Notes under the pieces: generated by a model
What the model saw: the letters and a program-made list of their open reading frames with translations, nothing else
Told to the model about the DNA's origin: nothing
The model's database searches: none
Assembly: GCA_900769645.1 (NCBI GenBank)
Contig: CAAGHI010000041.1
Location: 62,001 to 126,000 of the forward strand
Source: Candidatus Gastranaerophilales bacterium
GTDB taxonomy: Bacteria; Cyanobacteriota; Vampirovibrionia; Gastranaerophilales; Gastranaerophilaceae
Length of the DNA stretch: 64,000 bases
Direction of reading: 5' to 3'
In this document: positions 53,458 through 62,386 of the stretch, in pieces
Layout of the letters: each line of letters opens with the position of its first letter
Numbering within the stretch: the stretch's first letter is position 1
Program-made: the position numbers and the translations under genes

Positions 53458-53778
53458 CTACAAATCACCAATATTCGGACTTGTGTGGATTTTGTGATTG
53501 TTCATGAATGATTGGTCATCATAAGCCGGATCTAAGTACATAAAAAATCTTCTAACGCCTCGAACAATACCTTTTTTATAAATTTCGTGCTCGTAATACG
53601 TTGGATTATCTTCGCCGTTAGCTTGTGATATAGAACGATGTGTTGCCTGAATCATTGCAGGAGAATAGCCGTGATTTTTTAGATAATCTTCGCTTACAAC
53701 ATCGCTTGTTGTTAATTCTGCAAAAGCCGGAGCTGTTGCCAACAATAGAGTACAAATTAATAAATAAGACTTTTTCAT
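53458..53778 (-). CDS. small exported hypothetical protein
   Basis: 106 aa. Signal peptide MKKSYLLICTLLLATAPAFA (about 20 residues), then an 86-residue polar protein with HGYSPAMIQATHRSISQANG and Tyr/His-rich YYEHEIYKKG. No family recognised. Probably periplasmic. Confidence 0.65.
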   Translation of the reverse strand: MKKSYLLICTLLLATAPAFAELTTSDVVSEDYLKNHGYSPAMIQATHRSISQANGEDNPTYYEHEIYKKGIVRGVRRFFMYLDPAYDDQSFMNNHKIHTSPNIGDL

Positions 53779-53865
53779 TTACACCTCAATTATACTAAGT
53801 ATTATAGTATATTTTTTAGTAGTTACAAAGATATTATAATTTCTTTACAAAGATTTTCCCATATA

Positions 53866-54921
53866 CTATTCGTATGATTTTCTGATAACTTCTTCAAGTT
53901 TTGTCAGTAAATCTTTTTCAGGAACCTTGGCGATAATTTCACCTTTTTTGAAAACTATGCCTTCATTTACGCCACCGGCAATTCCAAAATCAGCATGACG
54001 AGCTTCTCCGGGGCCATTTACTGCACAACCCATTGTTGCAATAGTAATTGGTTTGTCAAAATCTTTAAATCTTTCTTCGACTTTTTTTGCAAGTCCGATA
54101 AGATCAATTTGAGTTCTTCCGCAAGTTGGACAAGAAACAAAGTTTACACCTCGTTCTCTAAGTCCCAAACTTTTTAGAATATCAAAACCTGCTGAGACTT
54201 CTTCGACCGGATTTTCTGTCAAAGAAACCCTGATTGTGTCGCCAATTCCTTCAGCAAGAAGAGTCCCAAGACCGACTGATGATTTGATTAAACCGCCACG
54301 GAGGGTTCCTGCCTCTGTTACTCCCAAATGTAGTGGGTATGGGACTTTTTCGGCAATCGATCTGTATGCTTCAATTGTTGTTAAAACATCTGATGATTTT
54401 AGTGAAACTTTTATTAAATCAAAATCCAAATCTTCAAGAATTTTTATGTGTCCGAGTGCACTCAAAACCATTTTTTCAGATAGTGGAATATCCTTGTCCA
54501 GCAAGTCTTTTTCAAGCGAACCGGCGTTTACCCCAATTCTGATTGGAATTTGTTGTTGTTTTGCAAGTGTAACAACTTTTTCTACATTCTCACGTTTGCC
54601 GATGTTCCCAGGGTTTAGGCGCAATGCGTTTATTCCGTTGTTGATGCATTTGATAGCTAATTTGTAATCAAAATGGATATCTGCAATCAAAGGAACTGGA
54701 GATTTTTTTACAATATCTTTTATTGCATCGGCTGCTTCTTGGTTTAAAACCGCAAGTCGAACGAGCTCACACCCTTTTGCAGCAAGTTCATTGATTTGAT
54801 TTAGAGTTGCTTCAATATTTCGAGTGTCAGTGTTACACATTGATTGAACACTAATTGGTGCGTCTCCACCAATTTTTACATTTCCTATTGAAATTTGTTT
54901 CGATTTTCTTCTTTTTATCAT
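53866..54921 (-). CDS. ispG: 4-hydroxy-3-methylbut-2-en-1-yl diphosphate synthase
   Basis: 351 aa. Penultimate step of the MEP isoprenoid pathway. N-terminal TIM barrel (SVQSMCNTDTRNIEATLNQI) and C-terminal 4Fe-4S domain with Cys in VSCPTCGRT and MGCAVNGPGEA. Divergent from the phosphodiesterase at 54954, 32 bases apart. Confidence 0.96.
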   Translation of the reverse strand: MIKRRKSKQISIGNVKIGGDAPISVQSMCNTDTRNIEATLNQINELAAKGCELVRLAVLNQEAADAIKDIVKKSPVPLIADIHFDYKLAIKCINNGINALRLNPGNIGKRENVEKVVTLAKQQQIPIRIGVNAGSLEKDLLDKDIPLSEKMVLSALGHIKILEDLDFDLIKVSLKSSDVLTTIEAYRSIAEKVPYPLHLGVTEAGTLRGGLIKSSVGLGTLLAEGIGDTIRVSLTENPVEEVSAGFDILKSLGLRERGVNFVSCPTCGRTQIDLIGLAKKVEERFKDFDKPITIATMGCAVNGPGEARHADFGIAGGVNEGIVFKKGEIIAKVPEKDLLTKLEEVIRKSYE

Positions 54922-54953
54922 ATTATAATGATATCACAAAAAGGAGAGTTGAC

Positions 54954-55688
54954 ATGAAAATTGCAGTTTTATCAGATATACATGGAAATATGCAGGCATT
55001 AGAAGCAGTTTTAGTGGACATAAGAGCCAATAATTGCGATAAAGTTTTTTGTCTTGGTGATTTGGCAATGGCTGGTCCTGAGCCGCAAAAAGTTATTGAT
55101 TTTGTGAAAAAACAAACTGATTGGACTGTAATTCAAGGCAATACAGATAAAATGATTGCAGATTTTACTCAGGAAATTCTTAAAAACACTGAAAAAGCGT
55201 TTCCTGTAATGGGGCATGCGCTAGCTGATGATGTTTTGTTTTTGAGTGATGATGCAAAAAGTTTTTTAAAAAACCTTCCTGCTCAAAAAGAATTAAATAT
55301 TGATGGAGTGAAAGTTTTACTTGTTCATGGTTCTCCAAGACGCAATAACGAAGACATTTTACCGGACATGTCTCTTGAAAAAGTCGAAGAAATAATTGAA
55401 AGTACTGATGCCGATTTGATTTTTTGTGGGCATACACATATTCCGGCAGGTTACCAAACATCTAAAAAGCAGACAGTTGTAAACGTAGGCAGCATCGGGC
55501 GTCCAATGACTTTTGATGCAAAATCTTGTTACTGTATTGCAGAATTCAATAATGGTGAATTTTCAATTGAGCACAGATTATTGGATTACGACAGAGAAAA
55601 AGCTGCAGAAATTATGCAAAGTAGAGCTTTTGATGGCGCAGAAAAACTTGCACAGATGATTTTACACCCGACATCAAGGCATATATAG
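54954..55688 (+). CDS. MJ0936/YfcE-like metallophosphoesterase
   Basis: 244 aa calcineurin-like phosphoesterase: VLSDIHGNMQALEAV, CLGDLAMAGP, VIQGNTDKM (GNxD/H), LLVHGSPR and CGHTHIPA give the di-metal site in order. Probably a phosphodiesterase; substrate unknown. Start ATG 54954 has AAGGAGAG upstream; longer frames cross the ispG start. Confidence 0.88.
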   Translation: MKIAVLSDIHGNMQALEAVLVDIRANNCDKVFCLGDLAMAGPEPQKVIDFVKKQTDWTVIQGNTDKMIADFTQEILKNTEKAFPVMGHALADDVLFLSDDAKSFLKNLPAQKELNIDGVKVLLVHGSPRRNNEDILPDMSLEKVEEIIESTDADLIFCGHTHIPAGYQTSKKQTVVNVGSIGRPMTFDAKSCYCIAEFNNGEFSIEHRLLDYDREKAAEIMQSRAFDGAEKLAQMILHPTSRHI

Positions 55689-55701
55689 TTTAAATTCCAG
55701 C

Positions 55702-56172
55702 CTATTTAAGGTTCATGTGGAATTCTTTTGACGCCATATCTATCAATTTTGGAAGTATATTCTCATAAAGAGCCAAGTCTTTGGCTTGTTTAAGTTTTTC
55801 TCCATTTTCATAAACTTCTCCAGATTTGTTTACAGAAAACATTAAATATTTTCCTAAATTATCCTTTGAATATGATGCATATTGGATAAATAAAGAACGT
55901 TCTTCGGGAGATTGTGGAGCTGCAACTGATGCTATGCGGACCTTTTCCACAGGGGTGTCAATTTTATATAATTTGTTTAATTTGAGCCCCTTAGCAAATT
56001 TTTGAACCAATTCGGTACTTGCATTTGAAAGTTTTGCCACGTTCCCAGAAAATGAAACGTTGTCTGTCATATAGTTTGAATTTACTTTGTTTGTATTGTT
56101 TTGATTAGAAATTCCAAGTTTTGTGGAACACAATAAATTTGTAAAATTGCTATTTTTAATTGCTGTAATCAT
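55702..56172 (-). CDS. hypothetical protein with NVSFSGN motif
   Basis: 156 aa. An Asn/Ser-rich, probably disordered N-terminus ending in DNVSFSGNVAKLSN (about residues 37-50) precedes a small folded region (about 70-155). No known family. A similar NINFSADG motif stands at the start of the protein at 10057. Confidence 0.6.
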   Translation of the reverse strand: MITAIKNSNFTNLLCSTKLGISNQNNTNKVNSNYMTDNVSFSGNVAKLSNASTELVQKFAKGLKLNKLYKIDTPVEKVRIASVAAPQSPEERSLFIQYASYSKDNLGKYLMFSVNKSGEVYENGEKLKQAKDLALYENILPKLIDMASKEFHMNLK

Positions 56173-56259
56173 TTTTTCACCTTTCGCTGTTATTAATAAA
56201 GCGTGTAAAAAATTTTTTTGCTATTGTAATTCAAAAAAATTTACAGTACAAGTAAAATT

Positions 56260-56287
56260 TTGATAAAATTTTTATTTGTGTTAATAT
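56260..56287 (+). promoter_or_regulatory. possible promoter of the heptose kinase gene
   Basis: TTGATA - 16 nt - TAATAT, about 20 bases before ATG 56307. Confidence 0.45.
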
Positions 56288-56306
56288 ACACCTGAGGATT
56301 ATTTTT

Positions 56307-57311
56307 ATGTATATAAACAAAGAACAATTGATTTCTCATATAAAGAAATTGAGTGAACCAAAAGTTTTGGTAATTGGCGATTTGGCAATAGATGAAATGA
56401 TTTATGGAGATGCTGAAAGAATTTCGAGAGAAGCTCCGGTTTTAATTTTGCGCCACTCAAATACCAAATTAATATTGGGTGCTGCATCAAACGCTGCGCA
56501 CAACGTTTCAACATTGAATGGTGGAAAAGTTAGTGTAATAGGTGTTTGTGGGGACGATTTTCAGGCAACTCAACTTCGTGAAACTTTTGAAGAAGCAAAC
56601 GTTAATTGTGGACTTTTGGTAGTTGATCCTTCAAGAAAAACAACTACAAAAACAAGAATTTCAGGCTCTATAACAACTTCTATAACTCAGCAAATTGTTC
56701 GAATTGACAGACAGACAAATGAGTTTTTGAGCCCAGAAATTGAAGAAGAAGTTTTGAAACAAATTGAAAGAGCTGTTCCAGAACACGATGCGATAATTCT
56801 TTCAAATTACCATATTGGAACATTGACTCCTAAAATTATTCAAGAAACAATCAGACTTGCAAATCAATATAATAAGGTTGTTGTTGTTGATGCGCAGAAG
56901 GATTTAGAGGTTTATAAAAACGTTACTTCAATGACACCGAACCTTCCGGATACTCAAAAATCTGTCGGATTTTTTATTGAAAATGAGGACGATTTGAAAC
57001 GTGCCGGTGACAAATTGCTTGCTGAAACGAATGCTAAATCTGTTCTTATAACTTGCGGGGCAGATGGAATGTTTGTGGCTCGTGCTCACGGGAATTATAC
57101 AAAAATTCCTGTATTCAATAAGTCAGAAGTTTTTGATGTTACAGGTGCGGGTGACACGGTTACTGCAGTTTATACGCTTGCTTTGGCATGTGGTGCGGAA
57201 CCTTCTTATGCTGCAATTATCGGGAATATTGCGGCAAGTATTGTGGTTAGACAATTTGGTTGTGCAACAACGACTATTGATGAAATTTTAAGTGCTGTTG
57301 ACAAATTGTAG
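56307..57311 (+). CDS. rfaE1: RfaE1-type heptose 7-phosphate kinase (PfkB family)
   Basis: 334 aa, the kinase domain of HldE only: VLVIGDLAIDEMIYGDAERIS, EAPVLILRHSN, GAASNAAHNVSTLNG, and DVTGAGDTVTAVYTLALACG with the catalytic Asp of the PfkB signature. Phosphorylates heptose-7-P for ADP-heptose used in the LPS inner core. The adenylyltransferase half is not fused and not seen nearby. First gene of an apparent four-gene envelope operon. Confidence 0.88.
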   Translation: MYINKEQLISHIKKLSEPKVLVIGDLAIDEMIYGDAERISREAPVLILRHSNTKLILGAASNAAHNVSTLNGGKVSVIGVCGDDFQATQLRETFEEANVNCGLLVVDPSRKTTTKTRISGSITTSITQQIVRIDRQTNEFLSPEIEEEVLKQIERAVPEHDAIILSNYHIGTLTPKIIQETIRLANQYNKVVVVDAQKDLEVYKNVTSMTPNLPDTQKSVGFFIENEDDLKRAGDKLLAETNAKSVLITCGADGMFVARAHGNYTKIPVFNKSEVFDVTGAGDTVTAVYTLALACGAEPSYAAIIGNIAASIVVRQFGCATTTIDEILSAVDKL

Positions 57312-57350
57312 TCAACGGTTGCTAGAAAAATATATGGAGAGAACTTTAAA

Positions 57351-57917
57351 ATGGAAAAATTAACCGAAATATTTAAAAAATTCAGACCTGTGGATTTGAT
57401 TATAATTGCAGGTGTAATTATTGCGTTACTTGTCGGATTTTTTACTTACAAAAATTTTAGACAAACAGCTGCGAAGCAAATTGAGGCAACTTCTCAAATT
57501 TCCTTCCAAGTTTTTGTTAGAGGTGTAACTCTTACAGGTAACGAAATTCCGATGAAGGCTGATGACAAGACATTTATCAGTATCAGAAACGTTCCTTATA
57601 CAGACTTGGATATTGTTGATGTAAAAGCTGATAGAAAGAAAATTGTATTGCCGATTTTGAACAGCAAAAAAGTAATGGTTGTAGAAGATGTTTCACAGGC
57701 AAATATGTACGATATTACAGTTACTTTGAAAGATACTGCTAAAATTACAAAAGATGGTGCTGTTGTTGGCGGTAACAAGATTAAAATTGGCTTGCCTATT
57801 ACTCTTGAAGGCAAAGATTACAAATTCAACGGTACTGTTTCAGATTTAAAAGTTATGCCTGAAACTAATGATGATAAATTTCATAATTCAATAAACGAAA
57901 ACAACGATGTTCAATAA
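57351..57917 (+). CDS. DUF4330-like membrane-anchored protein
   Basis: 188 aa. One N-terminal membrane segment (PVDLIIIAGVIIALLVGFF) is followed by a beta-rich extracytoplasmic domain with VFVRGVTLTGNEIPM and IKIGLPITLEGKDYKFNG, the pattern of DUF4330. Function unknown; consistently near envelope or polysaccharide genes. The stop overlaps the next start by 11 bases. Confidence 0.7.
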   Translation: MEKLTEIFKKFRPVDLIIIAGVIIALLVGFFTYKNFRQTAAKQIEATSQISFQVFVRGVTLTGNEIPMKADDKTFISIRNVPYTDLDIVDVKADRKKIVLPILNSKKVMVVEDVSQANMYDITVTLKDTAKITKDGAVVGGNKIKIGLPITLEGKDYKFNGTVSDLKVMPETNDDKFHNSINENNDVQ

Positions 57918-59226
57918 GATATTAAAATTTACTCAACAAAAAACAGAATATTTGTATAAAAACAGCTTATTTTTGCAACACATAGACAAACTTATTTTTG
58001 CCTCAATAATACTTGTATTTTTGGCATCAACTGTAATGTCATCTGACGTAATCGGTTTTATTGCTTTAATTACAGTGTTTCTAACAGTTGTAAAAATACT
58101 AACCAAGCCTGATGAAACTTTGTCGTGTAGAGGCTATGAATTGTGGCTTTTGGCTTATTTTATGATTGTAATTATAAGTCTTGCCGGTTCAACTTTGTTT
58201 CATTTGAGTTTGAAGGGATTTTTCAAAACTTTTACTTATATGGCTTTTTATTTTTCACTTATGCAATATTTGAAAAATAATAAAAGTAAAATTCCATATT
58301 TGCTTGGTGCAATTGGCTTATGCGTAAGTTTTGAGGCTGTTGTCGGCTTTTTACAAAACTTTTCTCATGTTGAGGAAATTTCTGGTTGGCAAGATGTTTC
58401 AGGCTTAAATCCGGAAGAGGTTATGACAAGGGTTTATGGGACTCTAAAACCTTTTAATCCAAACCTTTTGGGCGGATACTTTGTTGCCGGAATTCCTGCT
58501 TTGTATGGCCTTTCTGCATACTTTTTGACAGATAAAAAATACAAATTATCAATTGTTGGAGTGTTTTTGGCTTTGTTGTCAACTTTGACATTGTTTTTAA
58601 CAGGTTGCAGAGGCTCTTACATCGGAATGATGGTGATTTTCTGCTCTATGTTTGCAGTTAGCGCAAAATATTTGTGGAAAAATTACAAAACAATATATTT
58701 GTCAGTCGTTGGCGCAGTTGTAGCGTTTGCAACGAGCGCAATATTGTTGGTTTCGTCTTTGAGAGCAAGAGTTTTGTCTATATTTGCAATGAGACAGGAT
58801 TCCTCAAATTCGTTCAGATTTAACGTTTACCACTCATCTGTTGATATGTTCAAAGACAACTGGCTTTTAGGAATTGGAGTTGGAAACCAAAATTTTAGAG
58901 AAATTTATGGATTGTACATGAAAACAGGATTTGATGCCTTGAGTGCGTACAATATTTTCTTAGAAATTGCAGTTGAAAGTGGTATCTTTGCACTGATTGC
59001 ATTTGTCGGATTTTTGATAACTTTGGTGAAAAATTCTGTTCAATTTATCTTGAAATCAGAAAATACAAAATCAGTTATTTTAGTTGCAACGGCTGCTATT
59101 TCAATTTGCGCTGTATGTATCCACGGTTTTGTCGATACAGTATTTTTCAGACCACAAATTCAGTTTGTATTCTGGACCATGGTTGCGATTGCAGGAACTT
59201 TGACATCAGCTGAAGATTGCAATTAG
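57907..59226 (+). CDS. O-antigen ligase-family membrane protein
   Basis: 439 aa, about 11-12 membrane segments with one large periplasmic loop (about residues 290-330: RQDSSNSFRFNVYHSSVDMF, WLLGIGVGNQNF), as in WaaL/Wzy-C proteins. Members join O-antigen or other glycans to lipid A core or protein, or polymerise them. Neighbouring heptose kinase supports an LPS role. Confidence 0.82.
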   Translation: MFNKILKFTQQKTEYLYKNSLFLQHIDKLIFASIILVFLASTVMSSDVIGFIALITVFLTVVKILTKPDETLSCRGYELWLLAYFMIVIISLAGSTLFHLSLKGFFKTFTYMAFYFSLMQYLKNNKSKIPYLLGAIGLCVSFEAVVGFLQNFSHVEEISGWQDVSGLNPEEVMTRVYGTLKPFNPNLLGGYFVAGIPALYGLSAYFLTDKKYKLSIVGVFLALLSTLTLFLTGCRGSYIGMMVIFCSMFAVSAKYLWKNYKTIYLSVVGAVVAFATSAILLVSSLRARVLSIFAMRQDSSNSFRFNVYHSSVDMFKDNWLLGIGVGNQNFREIYGLYMKTGFDALSAYNIFLEIAVESGIFALIAFVGFLITLVKNSVQFILKSENTKSVILVATAAISICAVCIHGFVDTVFFRPQIQFVFWTMVAIAGTLTSAEDCN

Positions 59227-59287
59227 CTCTTGTTTCTATTTAATCTGGTTAAACTTTGTGCTAGACTGATTTGTGGGAGATGTGAGC

Positions 59288-60418
59288 ATGAAAAAATTTT
59301 TAATAATTCTATTTTTGTTAATTGGATTTGTAATTCCGACTCTGGCAGATGATAGTGGAAAACCTGTTTTGCCGTCAGAAACCGGATTAGTTGAAAAAAT
59401 TCAGTATGAAGATGCAAAGGGGCTTAATCAGGGAGAAGAAACCACAAAGCAGGTTGTAACTGTGAAGGTTTTGACCGGAAAATTTAAGGGCGCGGAACGA
59501 ATTATTGATAATATGCTCACCGGAAACCCTGCTTATGACATAAATTTGGCAAAAGGAGATAAGGTTGTTTTGCATTTGGAACCACTTGACGATACTGTTT
59601 CGACTCCTGATGATGTGGATATTTTTATTGCAGATATTCAAAGAGATAATCAGATTTATATTTTTACGGCAGTATTTTTTGCGCTGTTGTTATTTATTGG
59701 GAAGAAAAAAGGCGCAACAAGTATTGTTTCAATAATATCAACAATGTGTTTAATCTTTTTTGTACTTATGCCGATGATTTTGCACAGATTTTGCCCGATT
59801 GCATCAGCTGTTTTGGTCGGAATTTTGTCGACAATTGTGACTATTTACCTTGTTGGTGGGTTTAATTCAAAGAGTTCGGCTGCGATTATCGGGACTGCAA
59901 TAAGTTTGATTTTTGCCGGTGGTTTTTCAATGCTTGCGATTTATTTTGCGCATTTGACAGGTTTTGCAGGAGAAGAAAATATGTTTTTGTACACTGCAAG
60001 ACCGGATTTGAGTTTTACGGGAATTCTTGCTGCATCAATGATTATTGCAGCACTTGGAGCATTGATGGATACAGCCGTTTCGATTGCAAGTACGGTTAAT
60101 GAGATATATGAAACTGATAAGATGCTGACTGTCAAACAGCTTTTTAATTCCGGAATGAATGTCGGACGTGATATTATCGGAACTATGTCAAATACATTGA
60201 TTTTAGTGTATTTGGGAAGTTCGTTGCCACTTGTTTTGTTGTCTAGCAATATTGACATGAACAAGTTTTTTAACTTAAATCAAGTCGCAACGGAAATTCT
60301 TTCTGCACTTATTGGGAGCATTGCAATCCTTTTCTGTGTGCCGATTACAGCAATCGTCGCTGCGTATTTGATTAAAAAGAGTAGCGATAAAAAGGTGGAT
60401 TTTTCTTGTTTAAAATAA
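59288..60418 (+). CDS. YibE/F-like membrane protein
   Basis: 376 aa. Signal-like N-terminus, an extracytoplasmic beta domain (about 25-125, with VTVKVLTGKFKG and KGDKVVLHLEP), then 7-8 membrane segments containing GKKKGATSIVSIIST, ALGALMDTAVSIASTVNEI and MSNTLILVYLGSSLPL, typical of YibE/F. Function unknown. ATG 59288 chosen over an upstream in-frame start at 59273 because the signal peptide begins there. Confidence 0.82.
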   Translation: MKKFLIILFLLIGFVIPTLADDSGKPVLPSETGLVEKIQYEDAKGLNQGEETTKQVVTVKVLTGKFKGAERIIDNMLTGNPAYDINLAKGDKVVLHLEPLDDTVSTPDDVDIFIADIQRDNQIYIFTAVFFALLLFIGKKKGATSIVSIISTMCLIFFVLMPMILHRFCPIASAVLVGILSTIVTIYLVGGFNSKSSAAIIGTAISLIFAGGFSMLAIYFAHLTGFAGEENMFLYTARPDLSFTGILAASMIIAALGALMDTAVSIASTVNEIYETDKMLTVKQLFNSGMNVGRDIIGTMSNTLILVYLGSSLPLVLLSSNIDMNKFFNLNQVATEILSALIGSIAILFCVPITAIVAAYLIKKSSDKKVDFSCLK

Positions 60419-60477
60419 AGACAAATCACGGTCATTCTTATATATGTCAATTAATTTGTTGATAAATTTTTATATTA

Positions 60478-60497
60478 GTCCTGCGCGGACGGCGGGA
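60478..60497. repeat. 20-nt GC-rich repeat, copy 2
   Basis: GTCCTGCGCGGACGGCGGGA, exact reverse complement of 23698-23717. Confidence 0.85.
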
Positions 60498-60797
60498 ACT
60501 TTTTATGGAAAAAGTTCCACAAAACCAGCCACACACTTCATTCACTAATAACTTGTAAGCTCAACTTGAAACGAGTGAACTCGCTTTATACATGTATAAT
60601 AGATTGCAAAGTCGTCATTACGAGCGAATAGCGAAGTAGTCCAGCTTATTTAGAGCTTTACCGCTCAAACAACACTCGTTCTGCTGCTTGTTTCGCTAAC
60701 AAGTTATTGTTCATTCCGCTATTGTGGCAATTTGACTCCGTAATCTGCAATTTTTATAAATCAACATGTTATTGTGCATGATTATGATATTTTCCAT

Positions 60798-60836
60798 AAA
60801 AAAGTCGGGCAGAAAAATATCCTGTCCGACTTTTAA
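60798..60836 (-). terminator. metK terminator
   Basis: AAAAGTCGG...CAG / CTG...CCGACTTTT stem with an A/T loop; on the minus strand it ends in TTTTTT, 18 bases past the metK stop. Confidence 0.8.
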
Positions 60837-60853
60837 ATTATTTTTTTATAGCC

Positions 60854-62137
60854 TTATTTGCAAGAGCATGAGCAGCAACCGCAAGAACAAGCTTGTGATT
60901 TCAAAGCTTCAGCTTTGTCTGTGTGTTCCCATGGAACATCAATATCAGATCTTCCCATGTGACCATAAGCTGCTAACAATTGATAGAATTTACCACCGTT
61001 TTTAGCCGGCAAGTTTCTTAAATCAAAGTTTTTGATGATTGCAGCAGGTCTAAGGTCAAAGTTTTTAGCAACAAGTTCTGAAATTTCGTCATCAGAAATT
61101 TTACCTGTTCCAAAAGTGTCAACCATAATTGAAATAGGTTCTGCAACGCCGATTGCATAAGCCAATTCGATTTCGCATTTTTCAGCCAAGTCAGCTGCAA
61201 CAACGTTTTTCGCAACATAACGGGCTGCATAAGCCGCAGATCTGTCAACTTTTGTTGGATCTTTTCCTGAGAAAGCTCCACCACCGTGGCGAGAGTAGCC
61301 GCCGTATGTATCTACGATAATTTTACGACCGGTCAAGCCTGCATCACCTTGAGGACCGCCTACTACGAAACGTCCTGATGGGTTTACAAGGATTTTTGTT
61401 TCTGCATCAAGTTTGATTGATTCGTTTTCAAAAACGTAGTCGATAACATATTTTTTGATGTCTTCTCTGATTCTAGCTTGGATTTGAGCGTTGTCAGAAA
61501 TTCCATCAATAACATCATCATGTTGAGTTGAAATCAATACTGTGTGAATTCTTGAAGGTTTGCCGTCAACGTATTCAACAGTAACCTGAGATTTTCCATC
61601 AGGTCTAAGATATGCCAAAATCCCTTGTTTTCTAACTTGAGCTAATCTGTATGAAAGTTTGTGAGCCAAGCTGATAGGCAAAGGCATAAGTTCCGGTGTT
61701 TCGTTACAAGCGTAACCAAACATAATACCTTGGTCGCCTGCGCCGATATCTTCTGTTTCAGAAACAGATGTGTCAGCGTTGTCAGAACGAGATTCAAGCG
61801 CTTTGTTTACGCCACCTGCGATGTCGCAAGATTGTTCATCAATGCTTGTCAAAACTGCACAAGTGTTGAAATCAAAGCCGCCGCCTTCACTTTCTGTGTA
61901 ACCGATATTTTTAATAGTATTTCTTACAACTGACGGAATATCAACGTAGCAGTCAGATGTAATTTCGCCACAAACAAGCGCCATACCTGTTGTAACAGTA
62001 GTTTCAGCAGCAACACGAGATTGTGGATACTTTGTCAAAAACTCGTCTAAAATTGCGTCAGAAATCTGATCGCAAACTTTGTCGGGGTGTCCTTCCGTAA
62101 CTGATTCGGAAGTAAATAAAAAGTTTTTTGGTGCCAT
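60854..62137 (-). CDS. metK: S-adenosylmethionine synthetase with Cys-rich tail
   Basis: 427 aa. Met + ATP to SAM. SVTEGHPDKVCDQISDA, GAGDQGIMFGYA, GRFVVGGPQGDAGLTGRKI and GGAFSGKDPTKVDRSAAY are the standard MetK signatures in order. After the normal end (PWEHTDKAEALK) the protein carries an unusual extension SQACSCGCCSCSCK with six Cys in eleven residues, possibly metal-binding. A structured leader and promoter lie upstream. Confidence 0.96.
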   Translation of the reverse strand: MAPKNFLFTSESVTEGHPDKVCDQISDAILDEFLTKYPQSRVAAETTVTTGMALVCGEITSDCYVDIPSVVRNTIKNIGYTESEGGGFDFNTCAVLTSIDEQSCDIAGGVNKALESRSDNADTSVSETEDIGAGDQGIMFGYACNETPELMPLPISLAHKLSYRLAQVRKQGILAYLRPDGKSQVTVEYVDGKPSRIHTVLISTQHDDVIDGISDNAQIQARIREDIKKYVIDYVFENESIKLDAETKILVNPSGRFVVGGPQGDAGLTGRKIIVDTYGGYSRHGGGAFSGKDPTKVDRSAAYAARYVAKNVVAADLAEKCEIELAYAIGVAEPISIMVDTFGTGKISDDEISELVAKNFDLRPAAIIKNFDLRNLPAKNGGKFYQLLAAYGHMGRSDIDVPWEHTDKAEALKSQACSCGCCSCSCK

Positions 62138-62164
62138 TTCAAATTCTCCTTAATTTGTTTTTAG

Positions 62165-62267
62165 ACGTCATTTGAGCACGCAAGTGAAAGTTCTCAACAC
62201 ACTTGAGATTCTTTGGGGTTACCCCTCAAAATGTCGCCGCCGGTAAGGTTTTTAATTCCGACCCGGC
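62165..62267 (-). promoter_or_regulatory. structured 5' leader of metK, candidate riboswitch
   Basis: In the 249-base gap before metK, on the minus strand, a closing helix CATTTTGAG/CTCAAATG (62225-62233 with 62169-62176) encloses two hairpins, GGGG-TAA-CCCC (62215-62225) and TCTCAA-GTGTG-TTGAGA (62192-62208). A GCCGG/CCGGC pairing lies 5' of it (62239-62267). This is a compact multi-branched fold in the right place for SAM control, but it lacks the SAM-I core sequences. Confidence 0.4.
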
Positions 62268-62282
62268 AATGTACTAATAAAG

Positions 62283-62311
62283 AGTGTACACCAGACAATT
62301 TTCAAAAGCAA
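62283..62311 (-). promoter_or_regulatory. possible metK promoter
   Basis: On the minus strand TTGCTT - 17 nt - TACACT, placing the start just upstream of the folded leader. Confidence 0.45.
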
Positions 62312-62386
62312 ATTATTAACTGATATGTATTAACATTAGTACATACAAACTGAATAATCTAAAAAGGGACTATTCTTTTAAATTGA

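Larger units (their letters stand above)
60419..60853. repeat. intergenic region with repeats
   Basis: No gene seen. It contains the 20-nt GC-rich repeat (60478-60497), a perfect GGAACTTTTT/AAAAAGTTCC hairpin with ATGG loop (60495-60518), and a dispersed repeat of the type GTCATTACGAGCGAATAGCGAAG (about 60612-60730) resembling words at 51199-51225. The metK terminator is at its right end. Confidence 0.65.

Noticed and set aside
60495..60518. Perfect 10-bp hairpin as a terminator for the YibE/F gene
   Set aside because: No T-run follows on the plus strand; it adjoins the 20-nt repeat and is better seen as part of a repeat.
62165..62267. SAM-I riboswitch upstream of metK
   Set aside because: The conserved SAM-I core words are missing; only a generic structured leader can be supported.
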